The notes: a model not told the origin generated them from the letters alone. Positions 14,498-25,650 are shown, counted from the stretch's first letter. The stretch: 64,000 nt of DNA from an uncultured Pseudomonadota bacterium (GCA_903868595.1 CAIPVV010000025.1:62001-126000), one strand, 5' to 3'. Numbers and translations are program-made.

Positions 14498-17400
14498 CTA
14501 GCGGTTGGCCAGCTTGCGCACGGCCTCGATGCCGACCGACAGGGCCGAGAAATCGATGACCGGCGCCGCTCGCAGCTGCAGCAGTTGGGCCTGCCAAGTG
14601 GCCAGGGCCTCCGGGCGGGCAGCCAGCAGCCGCGCGAGGCGCTGTGCGTCGGTGCCGGCGCCGCGCAGGGCCAGCTGCGTGAACTGCCGCTGCACCTGCC
14701 AGCTGGCATCCACCAGCGCCTCCCGCGCCGCCGCCTGCCAGCGGCCGATCGCCGCGAGGCCCAGGGCCCGGTGGCGCAGCCAGTCGATGCCCAGTTCGCT
14801 ACCCACCAGGGCGTGCAGCGCGGCCACGCGCAGCACCGGCGTTCGCCCGAGGCCCGCCGCCTCCACCAGGTCCAGCACGCACTTGTGCGCATCCAGCATC
14901 GCCACGCGCGCGGCGAGCCCCGGCGGAAGACCCGCCTTCTCGAACGCGGCACGCCGCGCCTGGTACTGCGCGAGCTCCGCGCCGCGCAGAAGCGAGGGCA
15001 GCTGGCGCTGCAGCTCCTGCAGCGGCTTGCCCAGCTCGCGCAGGCTTACCGCCACGTCCAGACGGCTGCGCCGCTGCTGCAGCAGCCAGGCGCAGAGCGT
15101 GCGCGTGAGCTCGATTGTCTCGCCGAACGCCAGGTACTGCGCCTCGGCGGGCACCTTGTTGTCCAGCGCCTCGATGTCGTTCCACAGCGCGCGCAGGCCC
15201 AGCGCCTCGCGCACGATCGTGTAGGCGCGGGCGATCTGCGGTGGCGTGGCGCCGCAGGACTCGGCCATCAGGCTCACGAACGTGGGGCCCATCCGGTTGA
15301 TGAGGCTGTTGCTGGTGGCCGTGGCGATGATCTCGCGGCGCAGGCGGTGGCGCTTGATGCCCGCCGCGTGGGCGCGGCGGACCGGGGCCGCGAAGTAGCG
15401 CTCCAGTTCCGCGGCGAAGTACGGATCCTCCGGCACGTCGCTGGCCAGCAGTTCCCGGTTCAGCGAGAGCTTCTGCCAGGACAGCAGCACCGCCAGCTCC
15501 GGGCGCGCAAGGCTCTTGCCGTGGCGGAAGCGCTCGGTGAGCTCATCGTCCTTGGGCAGACGCTCCAGGTCCGGATCCAGCCCCTCGATGCGCACCAGCG
15601 AGCGGATCAGCGACTGGTAGTCGTCGATGCGGACCGCCGCGTCGCGCTCCATGAGGCTCAGGGTCTGGCTCTGCAGGAAGTTGTTGCGCAGGACCTGCGC
15701 GGCGACGTCCTGGGTCACCTTGTGCAGCAGCCGGTTGCGCTGGGGCGTGGGCTGGGTGCCCAGCAGGATTTTGTAGTTCACCTCCACGTCGGAGGTGTTC
15801 ACGCCGGCAGAGTTGTCGATGGAGTCGGTGTTGAGGCGGCCGCCGGCGAGCGCGTACTCGATGCGGCCGCGCTGGGTGAGGCCCAGATTGCCGCCTTCGC
15901 CCACGACCCGCGCCCGCAGCTCGCGCCCGTCCACGCGCAGCGCATCGTTGCTGCGGTCGCCCACGTCCAGGTGGCTCTCGGCGCTGGCCTTCACGTAGGT
16001 GCCGATGCCGCCGTTCCACAGCAGGTCCACCGGCATGCGCAGGACGGCGCGGATGACCTCCGCGGGCGTGGCGCTCGACCTGCCGTCCAGGTGGGGGCTG
16101 AGCAGTTTCTGCACCTCGACCGACAGCGGGATGGACTTGGCGCTGCGCTCGAAGATGCCGCCGCCGCGGGAGATCAGCTTGCGGTTGTAGTCGGCCCAGC
16201 TGGAGCGCGGCAGTGCGAACAGCCGCTGGCGTTCGGCGAGGCTGGCGTTGGCATCCGGCGAGGGATCCAGGAACAGGTGCTGGTGGTTGAAGGCAGCCTG
16301 CAGTCGAATGTGCGGCGAGAGCAGCATGCCGTTGCCAAACACATCGCCGGCCATGTCGCCGATGCCGGCCACCGTGAAGTCCTGCGACTGGATGTCCAGG
16401 CCCAGCTCGCGGAAGTGGCGCTTGACGCACTCCCAGGCGCCGCGCGCCGTGATCCCGAGGGCCTTGTGGTCGTAGCCTGCGGATCCGCCGGAGGCAAAGG
16501 CATCGCCCAGCCAGAAGCCGCGCTGCAGAGCGATCGCGTTGGCGGTGTCGGAGAAGGTCGCTGTGCCCTTGTCCGCGGCCACGACCAGGTAGGGATCGTC
16601 CGTGTCGTAGCGCCGGGTACGCTCCGGCGGCACGAGCTTGCCGCCTACCAGATTGTCGGTGAGGTCCAGCAGTGCGTTGATGTACAGCGAGTAGCACGCG
16701 AGGACCTCCGCCTGCTGCGCCTCGCGCCCGGCCGGCGGGCGGCGCACGACGAAGCCGCCCTTGGCGCCCACCGGCACGATCAGCGAGTTCTTCACGTGCT
16801 GGGCCTTCAGGAGCCCCAGCACCTCGGTGCGAAAGTCGTAGGGACGGTCGGACCAGCGCAGGCCGCCGCGGGCCACGTGGTCCATCCGCAGGTGCACGCC
16901 CTCCACGCGCGACCCGTGCACGAAGATCTCAAAGCGCGGCACGGGCCGTGGCAGGTCGGGGAGCTGGTGCGGATCGACCTTGAAGGCCAGCGTCGCGGGC
17001 AGCGCGACCTGCGCGCTGTAGTAGTTGGTGCGGGTGATCGCCAGCACCAGGCTCAGCAGGCTGCGCAGGATGCGGTCATCCTCAAGGCTGGTGACCTTCT
17101 CCAGCTGGCCGCGGATGCCGCGCACGACGCGCCTGGCATCGCGCTGGGCGCCCTGGGCTACGAGCTTGGGGTCAAAGCGCAGCTGGAAGAGGTGCAGCAA
17201 CTGGCCCGCCACCAGGGGCTGCGCGGCCAGGGCGCGCTCCATGCTGGCCTGGGTCGTCGGCAGGCCCGTCTGCAGTAGATAGCGGCTGGCGGCGCGCAGC
17301 AGCTGTACCTCGCGCGCGCTGCACCCGGCCAGCAGCACCAGGCGATTGAAGCCGTCGTTGCCGGCATCGCCGGCGATGGTCCGCTGCAGCGTGTCCAGGA

Positions 17401-19306
17401 AGAACCGCGCCGGGATCTGCGCCGGATCGATGCGCAGGCCCTCGCGCTGTTCCAGCTCCAGGTCCTGGATGACGGCCGCGCCGCCCGTATCCAGCTGCAG
17501 TTCGTGCGCCCGCTCCACCAGCACGCGCAGGCCGAAGTTCTCCAGCAGCGGCAGGATGTCGGAGATGGGCGTTGCCTCCCCGAGCGCGACGCGCCGCAGG
17601 TGCACGCGCGGCGGCGGGTCGCCGGCGTGGTGCTCCAGCCGCAGGCGCGGCGGCGCGCCGTCGCGCAGGCGTTCCAGGTCCACGATGTCCGGCAGCGCCG
17701 CCGGCGGCGCGGTCTCCTCCTGGTAGGTGGGCGGCAGGATCTGTGCGTAGCGCCGGGCCAGCACCGCCGCGCGTGCCGTATCCGGATCCCCTGCGAGCAG
17801 CGCCTCGCGCAGCGCGTCCTGCCAGCGCACGGCGACCGCGCTGATCGCCTGCTCCAGCGCCGGCGCATCGACCTTGCGGTCGCGCCGCGCCGGGTCCACG
17901 CGCACCAGCAGCTGCACGCGCACCATCGTGGTGTCGAACATGCCCACTTCGGCCGTCACCTGGTAGCCGCCGCAGGTGGCGATCACCAGCTGCTCGATGC
18001 GGGCCAGCAGCTGCTCGTCGTAGCGCTCGCGCGGCACGAACACCAGCGCGGTGAAGAACCGGCGGAATCGCTCGCGGCGCAAGAGCACGACGACGCGGCG
18101 CCGCTCCTGCAGCGCGAGGATCTGCGTCGCGGCTGCCAGCAGCTCCGCGCTGTCGGCCTGCAGCAGCTCATCGCGCGGCCAGGTCTCCAGCACCTGCTGC
18201 AGTCGCCTGCCGTCGTGGCTGGAGGGGGCGAGGCGGAAGTGGCGCGCGACCTGCGAGAGCTTCTGGCGCAGCAGCGGCACCTCGAAGGGACTGGTGCGGT
18301 AGGCCGAGGAGGTCCACAGGCCCAGGAAGCGCCGTTCGCCCACGACCTTACCGCGCGCGTCGAACTGCTTGATGCCGACGTAGTCGAGCGGTCCCGGGCG
18401 GTGCACGGTGGAGGACTGGGCCCCCTTGGTGACCACCAGCAGCGTCTCGGCGCGGGCCTCGCGCCGCAGGTCCTCGGCACGGACGCGCGGTGCGTTGGCA
18501 TCGGCGGCGGGGATGCGCCGCCGGGGGCGCAGGATCCCCAGTTCGCTGCCGGCCACCGAGGCCAGCTGCGCCTTGGCGCCCTGGCCCGAGAGGCGTGAAC
18601 GGCGCGAACCGAGGAAGGTGAAGTGGTCGTCGAGCATCCACTCCAGGAAGGCGAGGCTCTCGGCCACCACGGCGGGTGGCAGCGGCGGCGGCGTGAGGCG
18701 CAGGCCGTCGATGATGCTGCGCAGCTCCTTGCGCATCGGCTGCCCGTCGCGGCAGGCCAGGCGCACGTCCAGCAGTGCGGCGCGCAGGCGCTTCTCCAGC
18801 TGCTCGCGCTGCGTCTCATCGGCAATGTGGTCGATCAGCAGGTACTGCCAGGACTCGGCGCGGCCGCGGGTGCCGGCCGCCTCGCCCACGGCGCGCAGCA
18901 CGCCGTGCGCATTGCGCGCGACGTTGAGGATCGGGTGGGCGATCACGTGCACGGCAAGGCCCGCGGCATCCAGGGCCATCACCTGCGTGTCGACCAGGAA
19001 GGGCATGTCGTCGCTGACCAGCTGCAAGATTGTGTGCAGCGAGCCATCGGCCGCGGGCTTTGAGGGGTTGGAGAGCCGCAGCAGCGTCTCGCCGCGGCGG
19101 CGCTTGAGGCCAAAGGCCAGGTGATCCAGCAGCGCCGCGGCCACTTCCCGCGGCGGGTGGGCGCGCAGGTCCTCGATCGGCAGCACCGCCAGGTACTCTG
19201 GTGCAAAGCGCGTGGCGAGGCTGGTGTGGCGGGCGCCCAGGCCGCTGCGCAGCTCGCCGAGGATGCGGGTGATGAGTGTGCGTCGACTACCGGCCTTGCG
19301 CCTCAT
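14498..19306 (-). CDS. gdhB: NAD-specific glutamate dehydrogenase, large (180 kDa) type
   Basis: A 1602-residue enzyme of the large bacterial GDH class, which oxidises glutamate to 2-oxoglutarate with NAD. It has a long N-terminal regulatory part with ACT-like segments (about 1-700), the catalytic domain with the substrate-binding stretch [20 protein letters not shown] and the lysine of [11 protein letters not shown] near residue 840, a Rossmann domain with [15 protein letters not shown], and a helical C-terminal part. The ATG at 19306 is preceded by GGGGGAG at a good distance; a GTG at 19333 is less likely. This class is typical of amino-acid-catabolising proteobacteria, which fits the adjacent bkd genes. 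Confidence 0.95.
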   Translation of the reverse strand: MRRKAGSRRTLITRILGELRSGLGARHTSLATRFAPEYLAVLPIEDLRAHPPREVAAALLDHLAFGLKRRRGETLLRLSNPSKPAADGSLHTILQLVSDDMPFLVDTQVMALDAAGLAVHVIAHPILNVARNAHGVLRAVGEAAGTRGRAESWQYLLIDHIADETQREQLEKRLRAALLDVRLACRDGQPMRKELRSIIDGLRLTPPPLPPAVVAESLAFLEWMLDDHFTFLGSRRSRLSGQGAKAQLASVAGSELGILRPRRRIPAADANAPRVRAEDLRREARAETLLVVTKGAQSSTVHRPGPLDYVGIKQFDARGKVVGERRFLGLWTSSAYRTSPFEVPLLRQKLSQVARHFRLAPSSHDGRRLQQVLETWPRDELLQADSAELLAAATQILALQERRRVVVLLRRERFRRFFTALVFVPRERYDEQLLARIEQLVIATCGGYQVTAEVGMFDTTMVRVQLLVRVDPARRDRKVDAPALEQAISAVAVRWQDALREALLAGDPDTARAAVLARRYAQILPPTYQEETAPPAALPDIVDLERLRDGAPPRLRLEHHAGDPPPRVHLRRVALGEATPISDILPLLENFGLRVLVERAHELQLDTGGAAVIQDLELEQREGLRIDPAQIPARFFLDTLQRTIAGDAGNDGFNRLVLLAGCSAREVQLLRAASRYLLQTGLPTTQASMERALAAQPLVAGQLLHLFQLRFDPKLVAQGAQRDARRVVRGIRGQLEKVTSLEDDRILRSLLSLVLAITRTNYYSAQVALPATLAFKVDPHQLPDLPRPVPRFEIFVHGSRVEGVHLRMDHVARGGLRWSDRPYDFRTEVLGLLKAQHVKNSLIVPVGAKGGFVVRRPPAGREAQQAEVLACYSLYINALLDLTDNLVGGKLVPPERTRRYDTDDPYLVVAADKGTATFSDTANAIALQRGFWLGDAFASGGSAGYDHKALGITARGAWECVKRHFRELGLDIQSQDFTVAGIGDMAGDVFGNGMLLSPHIRLQAAFNHQHLFLDPSPDANASLAERQRLFALPRSSWADYNRKLISRGGGIFERSAKSIPLSVEVQKLLSPHLDGRSSATPAEVIRAVLRMPVDLLWNGGIGTYVKASAESHLDVGDRSNDALRVDGRELRARVVGEGGNLGLTQRGRIEYALAGGRLNTDSIDNSAGVNTSDVEVNYKILLGTQPTPQRNRLLHKVTQDVAAQVLRNNFLQSQTLSLMERDAAVRIDDYQSLIRSLVRIEGLDPDLERLPKDDELTERFRHGKSLARPELAVLLSWQKLSLNRELLASDVPEDPYFAAELERYFAAPVRRAHAAGIKRHRLRREIIATATSNSLINRMGPTFVSLMAESCGATPPQIARAYTIVREALGLRALWNDIEALDNKVPAEAQYLAFGETIELTRTLCAWLLQQRRSRLDVAVSLRELGKPLQELQRQLPSLLRGAELAQYQARRAAFEKAGLPPGLAARVAMLDAHKCVLDLVEAAGLGRTPVLRVAALHALVGSELGIDWLRHRALGLAAIGRWQAAAREALVDASWQVQRQFTQLALRGAGTDAQRLARLLAARPEALATWQAQLLQLRAAPVIDFSALSVGIEAVRKLANR

Positions 19307-19334
19307 GCCTGCTCCCCCGAGAAAAGAACCCACC

Positions 19335-20525
19335 CTAGCTGCGCAGCTCCAGGTCGGCGATGACCGAGCCCAGCAGGCGCACGGCTTCCCCGCCGGTGAC
19401 GCAGCGATGGTCGAACGTCAGGGACAGGGGCATGCGGCGGTGTGCCTCGATGCGATCGCCGACGGCGACCACGTCGCGCGAGACCTTGCCTGCGCCCAGG
19501 ATCGCCACGGCCGGGGGCACGACCACGGGTGTGGCGTAGCGACCGGCCATGACGCCGAAGTTGGAGAGCATGAACGTGAAATCACGAAGGTCCGAGGCCG
19601 GCAGGGTGCGGTCGCGCGCCCCGACCTTCAGGCGGTTGATCTCGGCCCGAAGCTCCGGGGGCGTACGGCTGCCGACATCGCGGATGACCGGCACGAGCAG
19701 GCCGTCGGGCGTGTCCACCGCGATGCCCACGTCGATGTGGTTGAAGATGCGCCGGCCCTGGGACGCGCTGTCGAACCAGGCGTTCAGGCCGGGCTCCGCG
19801 CGGCAGCCCGCGGCGATCGCGCGCAGCAGGCGCGCGGTGTAGTCGGAGCCGTTCTCCCAGCACTCGATGTCCGCGTCGTCGCAGACCGTGCACTCCATGA
19901 CATTGTCTCGCGCCATGGACATGCTCTGGGCCATCGCGCGGCGCAGGCTCCGCAGCACCTCCAGCTCCCCCTCGTCGTGCGTGGGGCCGGCCGGGCGCAT
20001 CGCGCTGGGCGACTGCTGCAGGCCCAGCATCGGCGTGGCGCGTGGTGCGGCGTTCAGGCCACCGGCCATCACGTCGTCGACGGTCACCAGGCCGTCGCGG
20101 CCGGTGCCGGCGATGCCGGCGATATCGATGCCGAGGCGGCGTGCCAGGTCGCGCGCGGCCGGGACGGCGCGCGTGCGGGCGCTGCTGCCGGCAACCTGGC
20201 GGCGCACCGGCGTTTCGCGCAGCTCCTCGTCGCTGGTGGGCATGTGGCCGACCACGCCACCGGAGGAGGTGGTGGTGGCGGCGGCTTCGCTTTCGAGGCG
20301 AAAGTCCACCAGCGGCGCGCCCGTGGCGATGGTGTCGCCGGGCTTGCCGTGCAGGGCGGTGACGACGCCGGCGTAGGGCGAGGGCACCTCGACGACCGCC
20401 TTGGCGGTCTCCATCGCGACCATCGGCTGGTCGATCTCCACACGGTCGCCGACGGCGACGTGCCAGCGGACAATCTCCGCTTCTTGCAGGCCTTCACCGA
20501 GGTCAGGCAGATTGAAACGCGACAT
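19335..20525 (-). CDS. bkdB: 2-oxoacid dehydrogenase E2 (dihydrolipoyl acyltransferase), branched-chain type
   Basis: A 396-residue E2 core. The lipoyl domain (1-80) carries the lipoyl lysine at residue 42 in METAKAVVEVPSP. A peripheral-subunit-binding domain lies at about 115-150 (AARDLARRLGIDIAGIAGTG). The catalytic domain ends with FDHRCVTGGEAVRLL, catalytic His about 373. The usual HxxxDG motif reads HRCVTG, with Thr for Asp, a change I believe is shared by a subfamily of such E2 proteins. It transfers the acyl group from E1 to CoA. It is the third gene of the E1-alpha, E1-beta, E2 cluster; no E3 gene follows. Confidence 0.88.
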   Translation of the reverse strand: MSRFNLPDLGEGLQEAEIVRWHVAVGDRVEIDQPMVAMETAKAVVEVPSPYAGVVTALHGKPGDTIATGAPLVDFRLESEAAATTTSSGGVVGHMPTSDEELRETPVRRQVAGSSARTRAVPAARDLARRLGIDIAGIAGTGRDGLVTVDDVMAGGLNAAPRATPMLGLQQSPSAMRPAGPTHDEGELEVLRSLRRAMAQSMSMARDNVMECTVCDDADIECWENGSDYTARLLRAIAAGCRAEPGLNAWFDSASQGRRIFNHIDVGIAVDTPDGLLVPVIRDVGSRTPPELRAEINRLKVGARDRTLPASDLRDFTFMLSNFGVMAGRYATPVVVPPAVAILGAGKVSRDVVAVGDRIEAHRRMPLSLTFDHRCVTGGEAVRLLGSVIADLELRS

Positions 20526-20551
20526 TATGTAGTTCCTTCGACCCGTGTGCT

Positions 20552-21529
20552 TCAGGTCTTGACCGTCTCGCGAATACCGTCGGCAATCCGTGCGACACTG
20601 GGAATGTAGTCGTGCTCAAGGCGAAAGTAAGGCATCACGGTATCGTAGCCGGTGATGCGGCGTATGGGTGCGTGCAGGTCATACAGGCCGCGCTCGGCGA
20701 CCGTCGCGGCGATCTCCGCACCCACGCCGACGTTGCGGGCGGCCTCGTGAACGATGACCAGCCGCCCGGTATGGGCCACCGAGTCCAGGATCGTGTCGTG
20801 GTCGATCGGCGAGAGCGTGGCCAGGTCGATCACGTCGCAGCTGACCTTCTCCAGCGCCAGCTGTTCGGCCGCGCGCAGCACATCGTGGGTCATCGCCCCC
20901 CAAGTGACGACGGTGACGTCCTCGCCCTCGCGCAGGCGGTGGCAAGTGTCCAGCGGCAGTGCCAGGCCGTCGTCGAGCACCTCCTGGCGCGTCATGCGGT
21001 ACAGGCGCGTAGGCTCCAGGAAGATCACCGGGTCCGGGTCGCGGATGGCCGCCAGCAGCAGTCCATAGGCGCGCGCCGGGGAGGAGGGGCAGACCACGCG
21101 CAGGCCTGCGTGGTGGCAGAGCATCGCCTCCAGGCTCTCCGAATGGTGCTCCGGGGCGTGAATGCCGCCACCGTGCGGCATGCGCACGACGATCGGCATG
21201 GTCAGCCGGCCGCGGGTGCGGTTGCGCATGCGGGCCATGTGGTTGGCGATCTGGTCGATGGCCGGGTAGAGAAAACCCATGAACTGGATTTCCGCCACGG
21301 GCTTCATGCCCTGGGAGGCCAGGCCCACGGCCATGCCGGCGATCACGCCTTCCGCCAGCGGGGAGTCCTGCACGCGCAGCTTCCCGTAGCGCTCCTGCAG
21401 CCCGACCGTCGCGCGGAACACGCCGCCGTTCTTGCCGATGTCCTCGCCCAGCAGCACGACGTCGGGGTCGTTGGCGAGTTCCCAGTTCAGTGCCATGTTG
21501 ACGGCTTCGACCAGCGTTACCTTTGCCAT
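20552..21529 (-). CDS. bkdA2: 2-oxoacid dehydrogenase E1 component, beta subunit
   Basis: A 325-residue transketolase-type beta subunit. It starts MAKVTLVEAVNMALNWELANDPDVVLLGEDIG, has the cofactor-side motif VQDSPLAEGVIAGMAVGLA, and contains the PHGGGIHAPEHHSES region of substrate access. With the alpha subunit it decarboxylates branched-chain 2-oxoacids using thiamine diphosphate. It is 11 bases after the alpha gene and 26 before the E2 gene, so all three form one operon. Confidence 0.92.
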   Translation of the reverse strand: MAKVTLVEAVNMALNWELANDPDVVLLGEDIGKNGGVFRATVGLQERYGKLRVQDSPLAEGVIAGMAVGLASQGMKPVAEIQFMGFLYPAIDQIANHMARMRNRTRGRLTMPIVVRMPHGGGIHAPEHHSESLEAMLCHHAGLRVVCPSSPARAYGLLLAAIRDPDPVIFLEPTRLYRMTRQEVLDDGLALPLDTCHRLREGEDVTVVTWGAMTHDVLRAAEQLALEKVSCDVIDLATLSPIDHDTILDSVAHTGRLVIVHEAARNVGVGAEIAATVAERGLYDLHAPIRRITGYDTVMPYFRLEHDYIPSVARIADGIRETVKT

Positions 21530-21540
21530 GCGCCGGGTAC

Positions 21541-22617
21541 TCAGCCGTGTCCGCCGGCGTAGTGCCGGGCGGTTTCCCGCTGCTCGACCAGGTGGTCGGG
21601 CAGGGTTGCGAAGAGGAAGTCGAACATCGAGTCGGTCGTGGGCTTGGCGGTGGACTGGTAGACCTGCACGGCGGCATCGACCTCGGCGCTCAAGGACGCC
21701 CGCAAGGCCTTCTCGCGTGCCTCGTCCCAGGCGCCCAGCTGCTCAAGGTACGCCCGCAGGCGCAGGAGCGGCTCCAGCTTCCAGGCCGCCTCCAGTTCAC
21801 CGGCGGGGCGGTAGCGCGTGGCGTCATCGGCGGTTGTGTGGTCGCTCAGGCGATAGGTCAGCGCCTCCACCACCGTCGGGCCTTCGCCGGCGCGGGCGCG
21901 CGCCAGCGCCTTCTGCATCACGTCGCGAACGCCGATCACGTCGTTGCCGTCGACCTGCACGCCCGGGATGCCCGCGGCGATGGCCTTCTGGGCGAGCGTC
22001 TGCGCGGCGGTCTGCTCGCCCACCGGCACGGAGATCGCCCAGCCGTTGTTGACGATGACGAAGACCACCGGCAGCGCCTGTGCGCCCGCCACGTTCAGGG
22101 ACTCGTAGAACGCGCCCTGCGAGGTACCGCCGTCGCCGATGTAGACCACGGCGCAGCGCGGCTGCTTGCGGATCTTGAAGGCCATGGCGACGCCCGCGGC
22201 ATGCGGGGTCTGCGAGGCGATCGGCACGCACCACGGGAAGTCCTCCCGGGGCACGGCGAAGTGGGTGCCGCGCTCATCGCCTCCCCAGTAGATGAAGATC
22301 TCCGCCAGCGTCACGCCGCGCCACAGCTGCGTGCCGTATTCGCGGTAGACGGGGCAGAGGACATCCTCCTGGCGCATCGCCGCCCCCACGCCCACGTGCG
22401 TGGCCTCGTGGCCGGTGCAGGGCGCGTAGGTGCCGAGCTTGCCGGTGCGCTGCAGGTTGATGGCCTTGGCGTCGAACAGCCGGCACAGCGTCATTACCCG
22501 GTACATCTCTCGCAGTGAGTCTGCGTCCCGGGCGAAAGCCGGGAGCTCCCCGGTGGGCCGGCCCTCGGAATCAAGCAACTGCTGGTAGCCGATGCTGAAC
22601 TGCGCGACTGTCTTCAA
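21541..22617 (-). CDS. bkdA1: 2-oxoacid dehydrogenase E1 component, alpha subunit
   Basis: A roughly 358-residue thiamine-diphosphate-binding subunit. The ThDP motif is IGDGGTSQGAFYESLNVAG, ending in VNNGWAISVP. The phosphorylatable loop region reads YRLSDHTTADDATRYR, typical of branched-chain E1-alpha. I prefer the TTG at 22617 (KTVAQFS) because AGGAG lies 5 bases upstream; a GTG at 22623 overlaps that AGGAG and is less likely. It is the first gene of the bkd cluster. A pyruvate-specific role cannot be excluded by eye. Confidence 0.9.
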   Translation of the reverse strand: MKTVAQFSIGYQQLLDSEGRPTGELPAFARDADSLREMYRVMTLCRLFDAKAINLQRTGKLGTYAPCTGHEATHVGVGAAMRQEDVLCPVYREYGTQLWRGVTLAEIFIYWGGDERGTHFAVPREDFPWCVPIASQTPHAAGVAMAFKIRKQPRCAVVYIGDGGTSQGAFYESLNVAGAQALPVVFVIVNNGWAISVPVGEQTAAQTLAQKAIAAGIPGVQVDGNDVIGVRDVMQKALARARAGEGPTVVEALTYRLSDHTTADDATRYRPAGELEAAWKLEPLLRLRAYLEQLGAWDEAREKALRASLSAEVDAAVQVYQSTAKPTTDSMFDFLFATLPDHLVEQRETARHYAGGHG

Positions 22618-22718
22618 CGGCACTCCTGTAAGGCTGGGCGGCCAAGCCTGATAAACGACGATTATAAGCGTAGGATCGCAATCCCCGCTGCATTCGCGCA
22701 GTACCGTGCAGAGCTCCG

Positions 22719-23621
22719 ATGAGCCCGACCAGCCCGCGCGCCGGAATAGCCGCCGCAGCCATCGCCTACTTTACTTGGGGGCTGTTTCCACTGTATTGGA
22801 AGCTGCTGGCGTCGATCCCGACCTTCCAGCTGCTGGCGCACCGGGTCGCCTGGTGCGCGGTGGCCGTCTGGATCTACCTGTTGCTCAAGGGCGACGGTTC
22901 GTGGTGGCGGACGTTGCCCGCGCGGGTGATCGGCATGCTGCTTGCCAGCTCCGTGCTGATCTCCATCAACTGGGGCGTCTATATTGCCGGCGTCAACAGC
23001 GGTCACATCATCGATACCAGCCTGGGCTACTTCATCACCCCGCTGGCCAACGTGCTATTCGGCGTGGCGGTGTTGCGCGAGCGGCTTAATGCCCTGCAGT
23101 GGCTGGCGGTCGGGTGCGCCACGCTGGGGGTCGCCTACCTGGCGCTGAGCCTGGGCTCCCTGCCGTGGATCGCCCTGGTGCTGGCGCTGTCGTTCGGCGG
23201 CTACGGGCTGATCCGCAAGATGACGCCGGTGGACGCGGTCCACGGACTTGCCCTGGAGAGCACGATCCTGCTGCTGCCGTCCGCAGCCTACCTGCTGTGG
23301 TGCCAGGTCCAGGGCGAGGGCGCCTTCCTGCACCAGCCCGTGGGCCTGGACCTGCTGATCGTGGTGGGGGGGGCGATCACGGCGATCCCGCTGGTGCTGT
23401 TTGCCTTCGGCGCGCGACGCGTGCCGATGACGATGCTGGGCTTCCTGCAGTACATCGCGCCGACCGTGGGCCTGCTGCTGGCCGTGTTCCTGTTCCACGA
23501 GCCCTTCGGGCGCGTGCAGCTGGTGTCCTTTGGCTGCATCTGGCTGGCGCTGGCCATCTTCTCGGCCGACGCGCTGCGCCGTTATTTCCGCCAGCGCCGC
23601 CCGGGCCCGAGCTTCGCCTAG
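22719..23621 (+). CDS. rarD: RarD/EamA-family permease
   Basis: A 300-residue inner membrane protein with about ten hydrophobic helices. It starts AGIAAAAIAYFTWGLFPLYWKLL, which is characteristic of RarD, and contains two EamA repeats, the second ending in PLVLFAFGARRVPMTMLGFLQYIAPT. RarD is related to drug/metabolite exporters; its substrate is not established. It is divergent from the bkd operon, and its 3' end overlaps the end of zapE by 4 bases. Confidence 0.88.
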   Translation: MSPTSPRAGIAAAAIAYFTWGLFPLYWKLLASIPTFQLLAHRVAWCAVAVWIYLLLKGDGSWWRTLPARVIGMLLASSVLISINWGVYIAGVNSGHIIDTSLGYFITPLANVLFGVAVLRERLNALQWLAVGCATLGVAYLALSLGSLPWIALVLALSFGGYGLIRKMTPVDAVHGLALESTILLLPSAAYLLWCQVQGEGAFLHQPVGLDLLIVVGGAITAIPLVLFAFGARRVPMTMLGFLQYIAPTVGLLLAVFLFHEPFGRVQLVSFGCIWLALAIFSADALRRYFRQRRPGPSFA

Positions 23622-24751
23622 GCGGCGGCGCGGTGCTCGCGCGCCAGGTACTCGCGGCTGCGCATCTCGATCAGGCGGCTCGCGGTGCGCTCGAAGGCGA
23701 AGGCGAGCCGTTCGCCGGCGTAAAGCTCCGGCGGCTCGGCCGCCGCGCCGATCACCAGCTTCACGCTGCGGTCGTAGAACTCATCCACCAGCGCGATGAA
23801 GCGGCGGGCGGCATCGTCCTCCAGTGCGGTGAGCACCGGCACGCCGCTCAGGAACACCGTGTGCAGTTCGCGCGCGATCTCGATGTAGTCCAGCTGGCTG
23901 CGCGGGCCTTCGCACAGCGCGGCAAACTCGAACCAGGCCATGCCGCTGGCCGCCTTGAGCACCGGGATGGCGCGGCCCTCCACGCGCATCTCCCGTGTGC
24001 CGGACGCCCTCCCGCCGCCGTTGCGCTCCTCGTTGGCCAGGCGCTCAAACAGCGCCCCCAGGCGCGCCGTGGCCTCGGCGTCTGAGCCGACCACGTAGGT
24101 GCTGGCCTGCTCGAGCTGGCGTAAGCGGTAGTCGACGCCGTCGCCCATGTGCACCACCTGCAGGTGCGTTTCCAGCAGCGCGATGGCGGGCAGGAAGCGC
24201 TCGCGCTGCAGTCCCCCCGCGTACAGCCCGGAGGGTGGCACGTTGGAGGTGACCACCAGCGTCACGCCCTCGCGGAGCAGTCCCGCCAGCAGGCCATGCA
24301 GGATCATCGCGTCGCCGATGTCGGAGATGAACAGCTCATCCAGGCACAGCAGCCGCGAGCGCGCCGCGATCCAGCGCGCGACATGCTCCAGCGGCCGCGT
24401 CGTGCGCATGATCCCCGCCACGTGGTTGTGCACGTCGCGCATGAGGTGGTGGAAGTGGCTGCGGCTGCGCGGCTCCACGCCCACGTGGCTGTAGAACAGG
24501 TCCATCAGCCAGGTCTTGCCGCGGCCGACACTGCCCCACAGGTAGATGCCGCGGGGCGCGGGCAGCGGCCAGCGGCGGGGGAACATCCGGGCCAGGCGCC
24601 GCCGCAGCGCGCCGGGCGGGCGTGCGGCGGCCAGCTGGTCGGCCAGTTGCCCCAGTTGCGTCACGACGGCCTGCTGGGCGGGGTCGGGCGCCAAGCCACG
24701 CTCGTGCAGGAGGCGCTCGTAAGCGCTCTGCAGTGACACGGCCCTGGTCAC
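23618..24751 (-). CDS. zapE: cell division AFG1-family ATPase ZapE
   Basis: A 377-residue P-loop ATPase. Walker A is GSVGRGKT at residues 73-80, Walker B is RLLCLDELFISDIGDA, and TSNVPPSGLYAGGLQRERFLPAI is the AFG1 sensor region. ZapE is a Z-ring-associated ATPase needed under some stress conditions in E. coli. The GTG start at 24751 overlaps the rapZ stop (GTGA), so it is translationally coupled to rapZ, a position where other gammaproteobacteria have npr or unrelated genes. Confidence 0.9.
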   Translation of the reverse strand: MTRAVSLQSAYERLLHERGLAPDPAQQAVVTQLGQLADQLAAARPPGALRRRLARMFPRRWPLPAPRGIYLWGSVGRGKTWLMDLFYSHVGVEPRSRSHFHHLMRDVHNHVAGIMRTTRPLEHVARWIAARSRLLCLDELFISDIGDAMILHGLLAGLLREGVTLVVTSNVPPSGLYAGGLQRERFLPAIALLETHLQVVHMGDGVDYRLRQLEQASTYVVGSDAEATARLGALFERLANEERNGGGRASGTREMRVEGRAIPVLKAASGMAWFEFAALCEGPRSQLDYIEIARELHTVFLSGVPVLTALEDDAARRFIALVDEFYDRSVKLVIGAAAEPPELYAGERLAFAFERTASRLIEMRSREYLAREHRAAA

Positions 24752-25650
24752 TTGCTCGCGGTACTGGTCGCGCTCGGCAGGAAGACTTCCGAGCCGGGGA
24801 GGCTGGAGTGCCGGGCGGTCACGTTGTTGTACTTGGCCGCGAATCGCGTGGCCAGGCGCTCCACGATATACACGGAGCGGTGCCGGCCGCCGGTGCAGCC
24901 CACGGCCACCGTCAGGTAGCGGCGGTTGCTCCCCTGGTACTCGGGAATGCGCCCCTCGATGAATGACTCGATATCGCCAATCAGGCGGGCCACGGCGTCG
25001 TGGCGCTCCAGGAAACGGGCCACGTCGGCATCGCGGCCGGTAAGTCCCCGCAGCGCCGCGTCCCAGTACGGGTTGGGCAGCGTGCGGGCGTCGAAGACGA
25101 AGTCGGCATCGCCGGGGATGCCATGCTTGAAGCCAAAGGACTCGAACTGGATCGACATGCGCGCGTGCTGGCGGTTTTCCACGCGGCGGCGCATGAGCTC
25201 CCGCAGGTCGTGCACGCCGATCCGCGAGGTGTCGATGGTCAGGTCCGCGGCGTTGATGATCGGCTCCAGCAGCTCCCGCTCCAGCGCGATCGCCTCGCGC
25301 AGGCTCTCGCCGTTGCGGCTCAGGGGGTGCTTGCGGCGCGTCTCGGCGAAACGCCTGAGCAGCTCCTCGTCGTTGGCGACGAGGTAGATCAGTTCGCAGG
25401 CGATGCCCGAGCGCTTTAGTTCGTCGATCAGCGTCGGCACCGTGGCGATCTCCGCCGCGGTGTTGCGCGCATCCAGTCCCACGGCAGTCCGCCGGTAGAC
25501 GGAGTCGTTGCTCTGGATCGTGTGGGAGATGAAGGGCTTGAGCAGCGCGGCCGGTATGTTGTCCACGCAATAGAAATCAAGGTCCTCGAGCATGTTCAGT
25601 GCCACGCTCTTGCCGGATCCGGAGAGACCGCTGACGAATACCAGCCGCAT
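24748..25650 (-). CDS. rapZ: RNase adapter protein RapZ
   Basis: A 300-residue nucleotide- and RNA-binding protein. The Walker A motif GLSGSGKS is at residues 8-15. Further markers are DLTIDTSRIGVHDLRELM, FESFGFKHGIPGDADFVFD and the C-terminal VAVGCTGGRHRSVYIVERLA. In enterobacteria RapZ delivers the sRNA GlmZ to RNase E to control glmS; in other groups it is tied to PTS regulation. It follows hpf after 14 bases without the usual ptsN in between. Confidence 0.95.
   Translation of the reverse strand: MRLVFVSGLSGSGKSVALNMLEDLDFYCVDNIPAALLKPFISHTIQSNDSVYRRTAVGLDARNTAAEIATVPTLIDELKRSGIACELIYLVANDEELLRRFAETRRKHPLSRNGESLREAIALERELLEPIINAADLTIDTSRIGVHDLRELMRRRVENRQHARMSIQFESFGFKHGIPGDADFVFDARTLPNPYWDAALRGLTGRDADVARFLERHDAVARLIGDIESFIEGRIPEYQGSNRRYLTVAVGCTGGRHRSVYIVERLATRFAAKYNNVTARHSSLPGSEVFLPSATSTASK

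Noticed and set aside
14300-17278. A roughly 990-codon plus-strand frame opposite glutamate dehydrogenase
   Set aside because: Low-complexity His/Gln/Arg/Ala-rich product, typical of antisense frames in GC-rich DNA.
19335-20525. The Thr-for-Asp change in the E2 HxxxDG motif as a sign of inactivity
   Set aside because: The whole C-terminus is otherwise well conserved, and I believe this variant is shared by a subfamily of active-looking E2 proteins.
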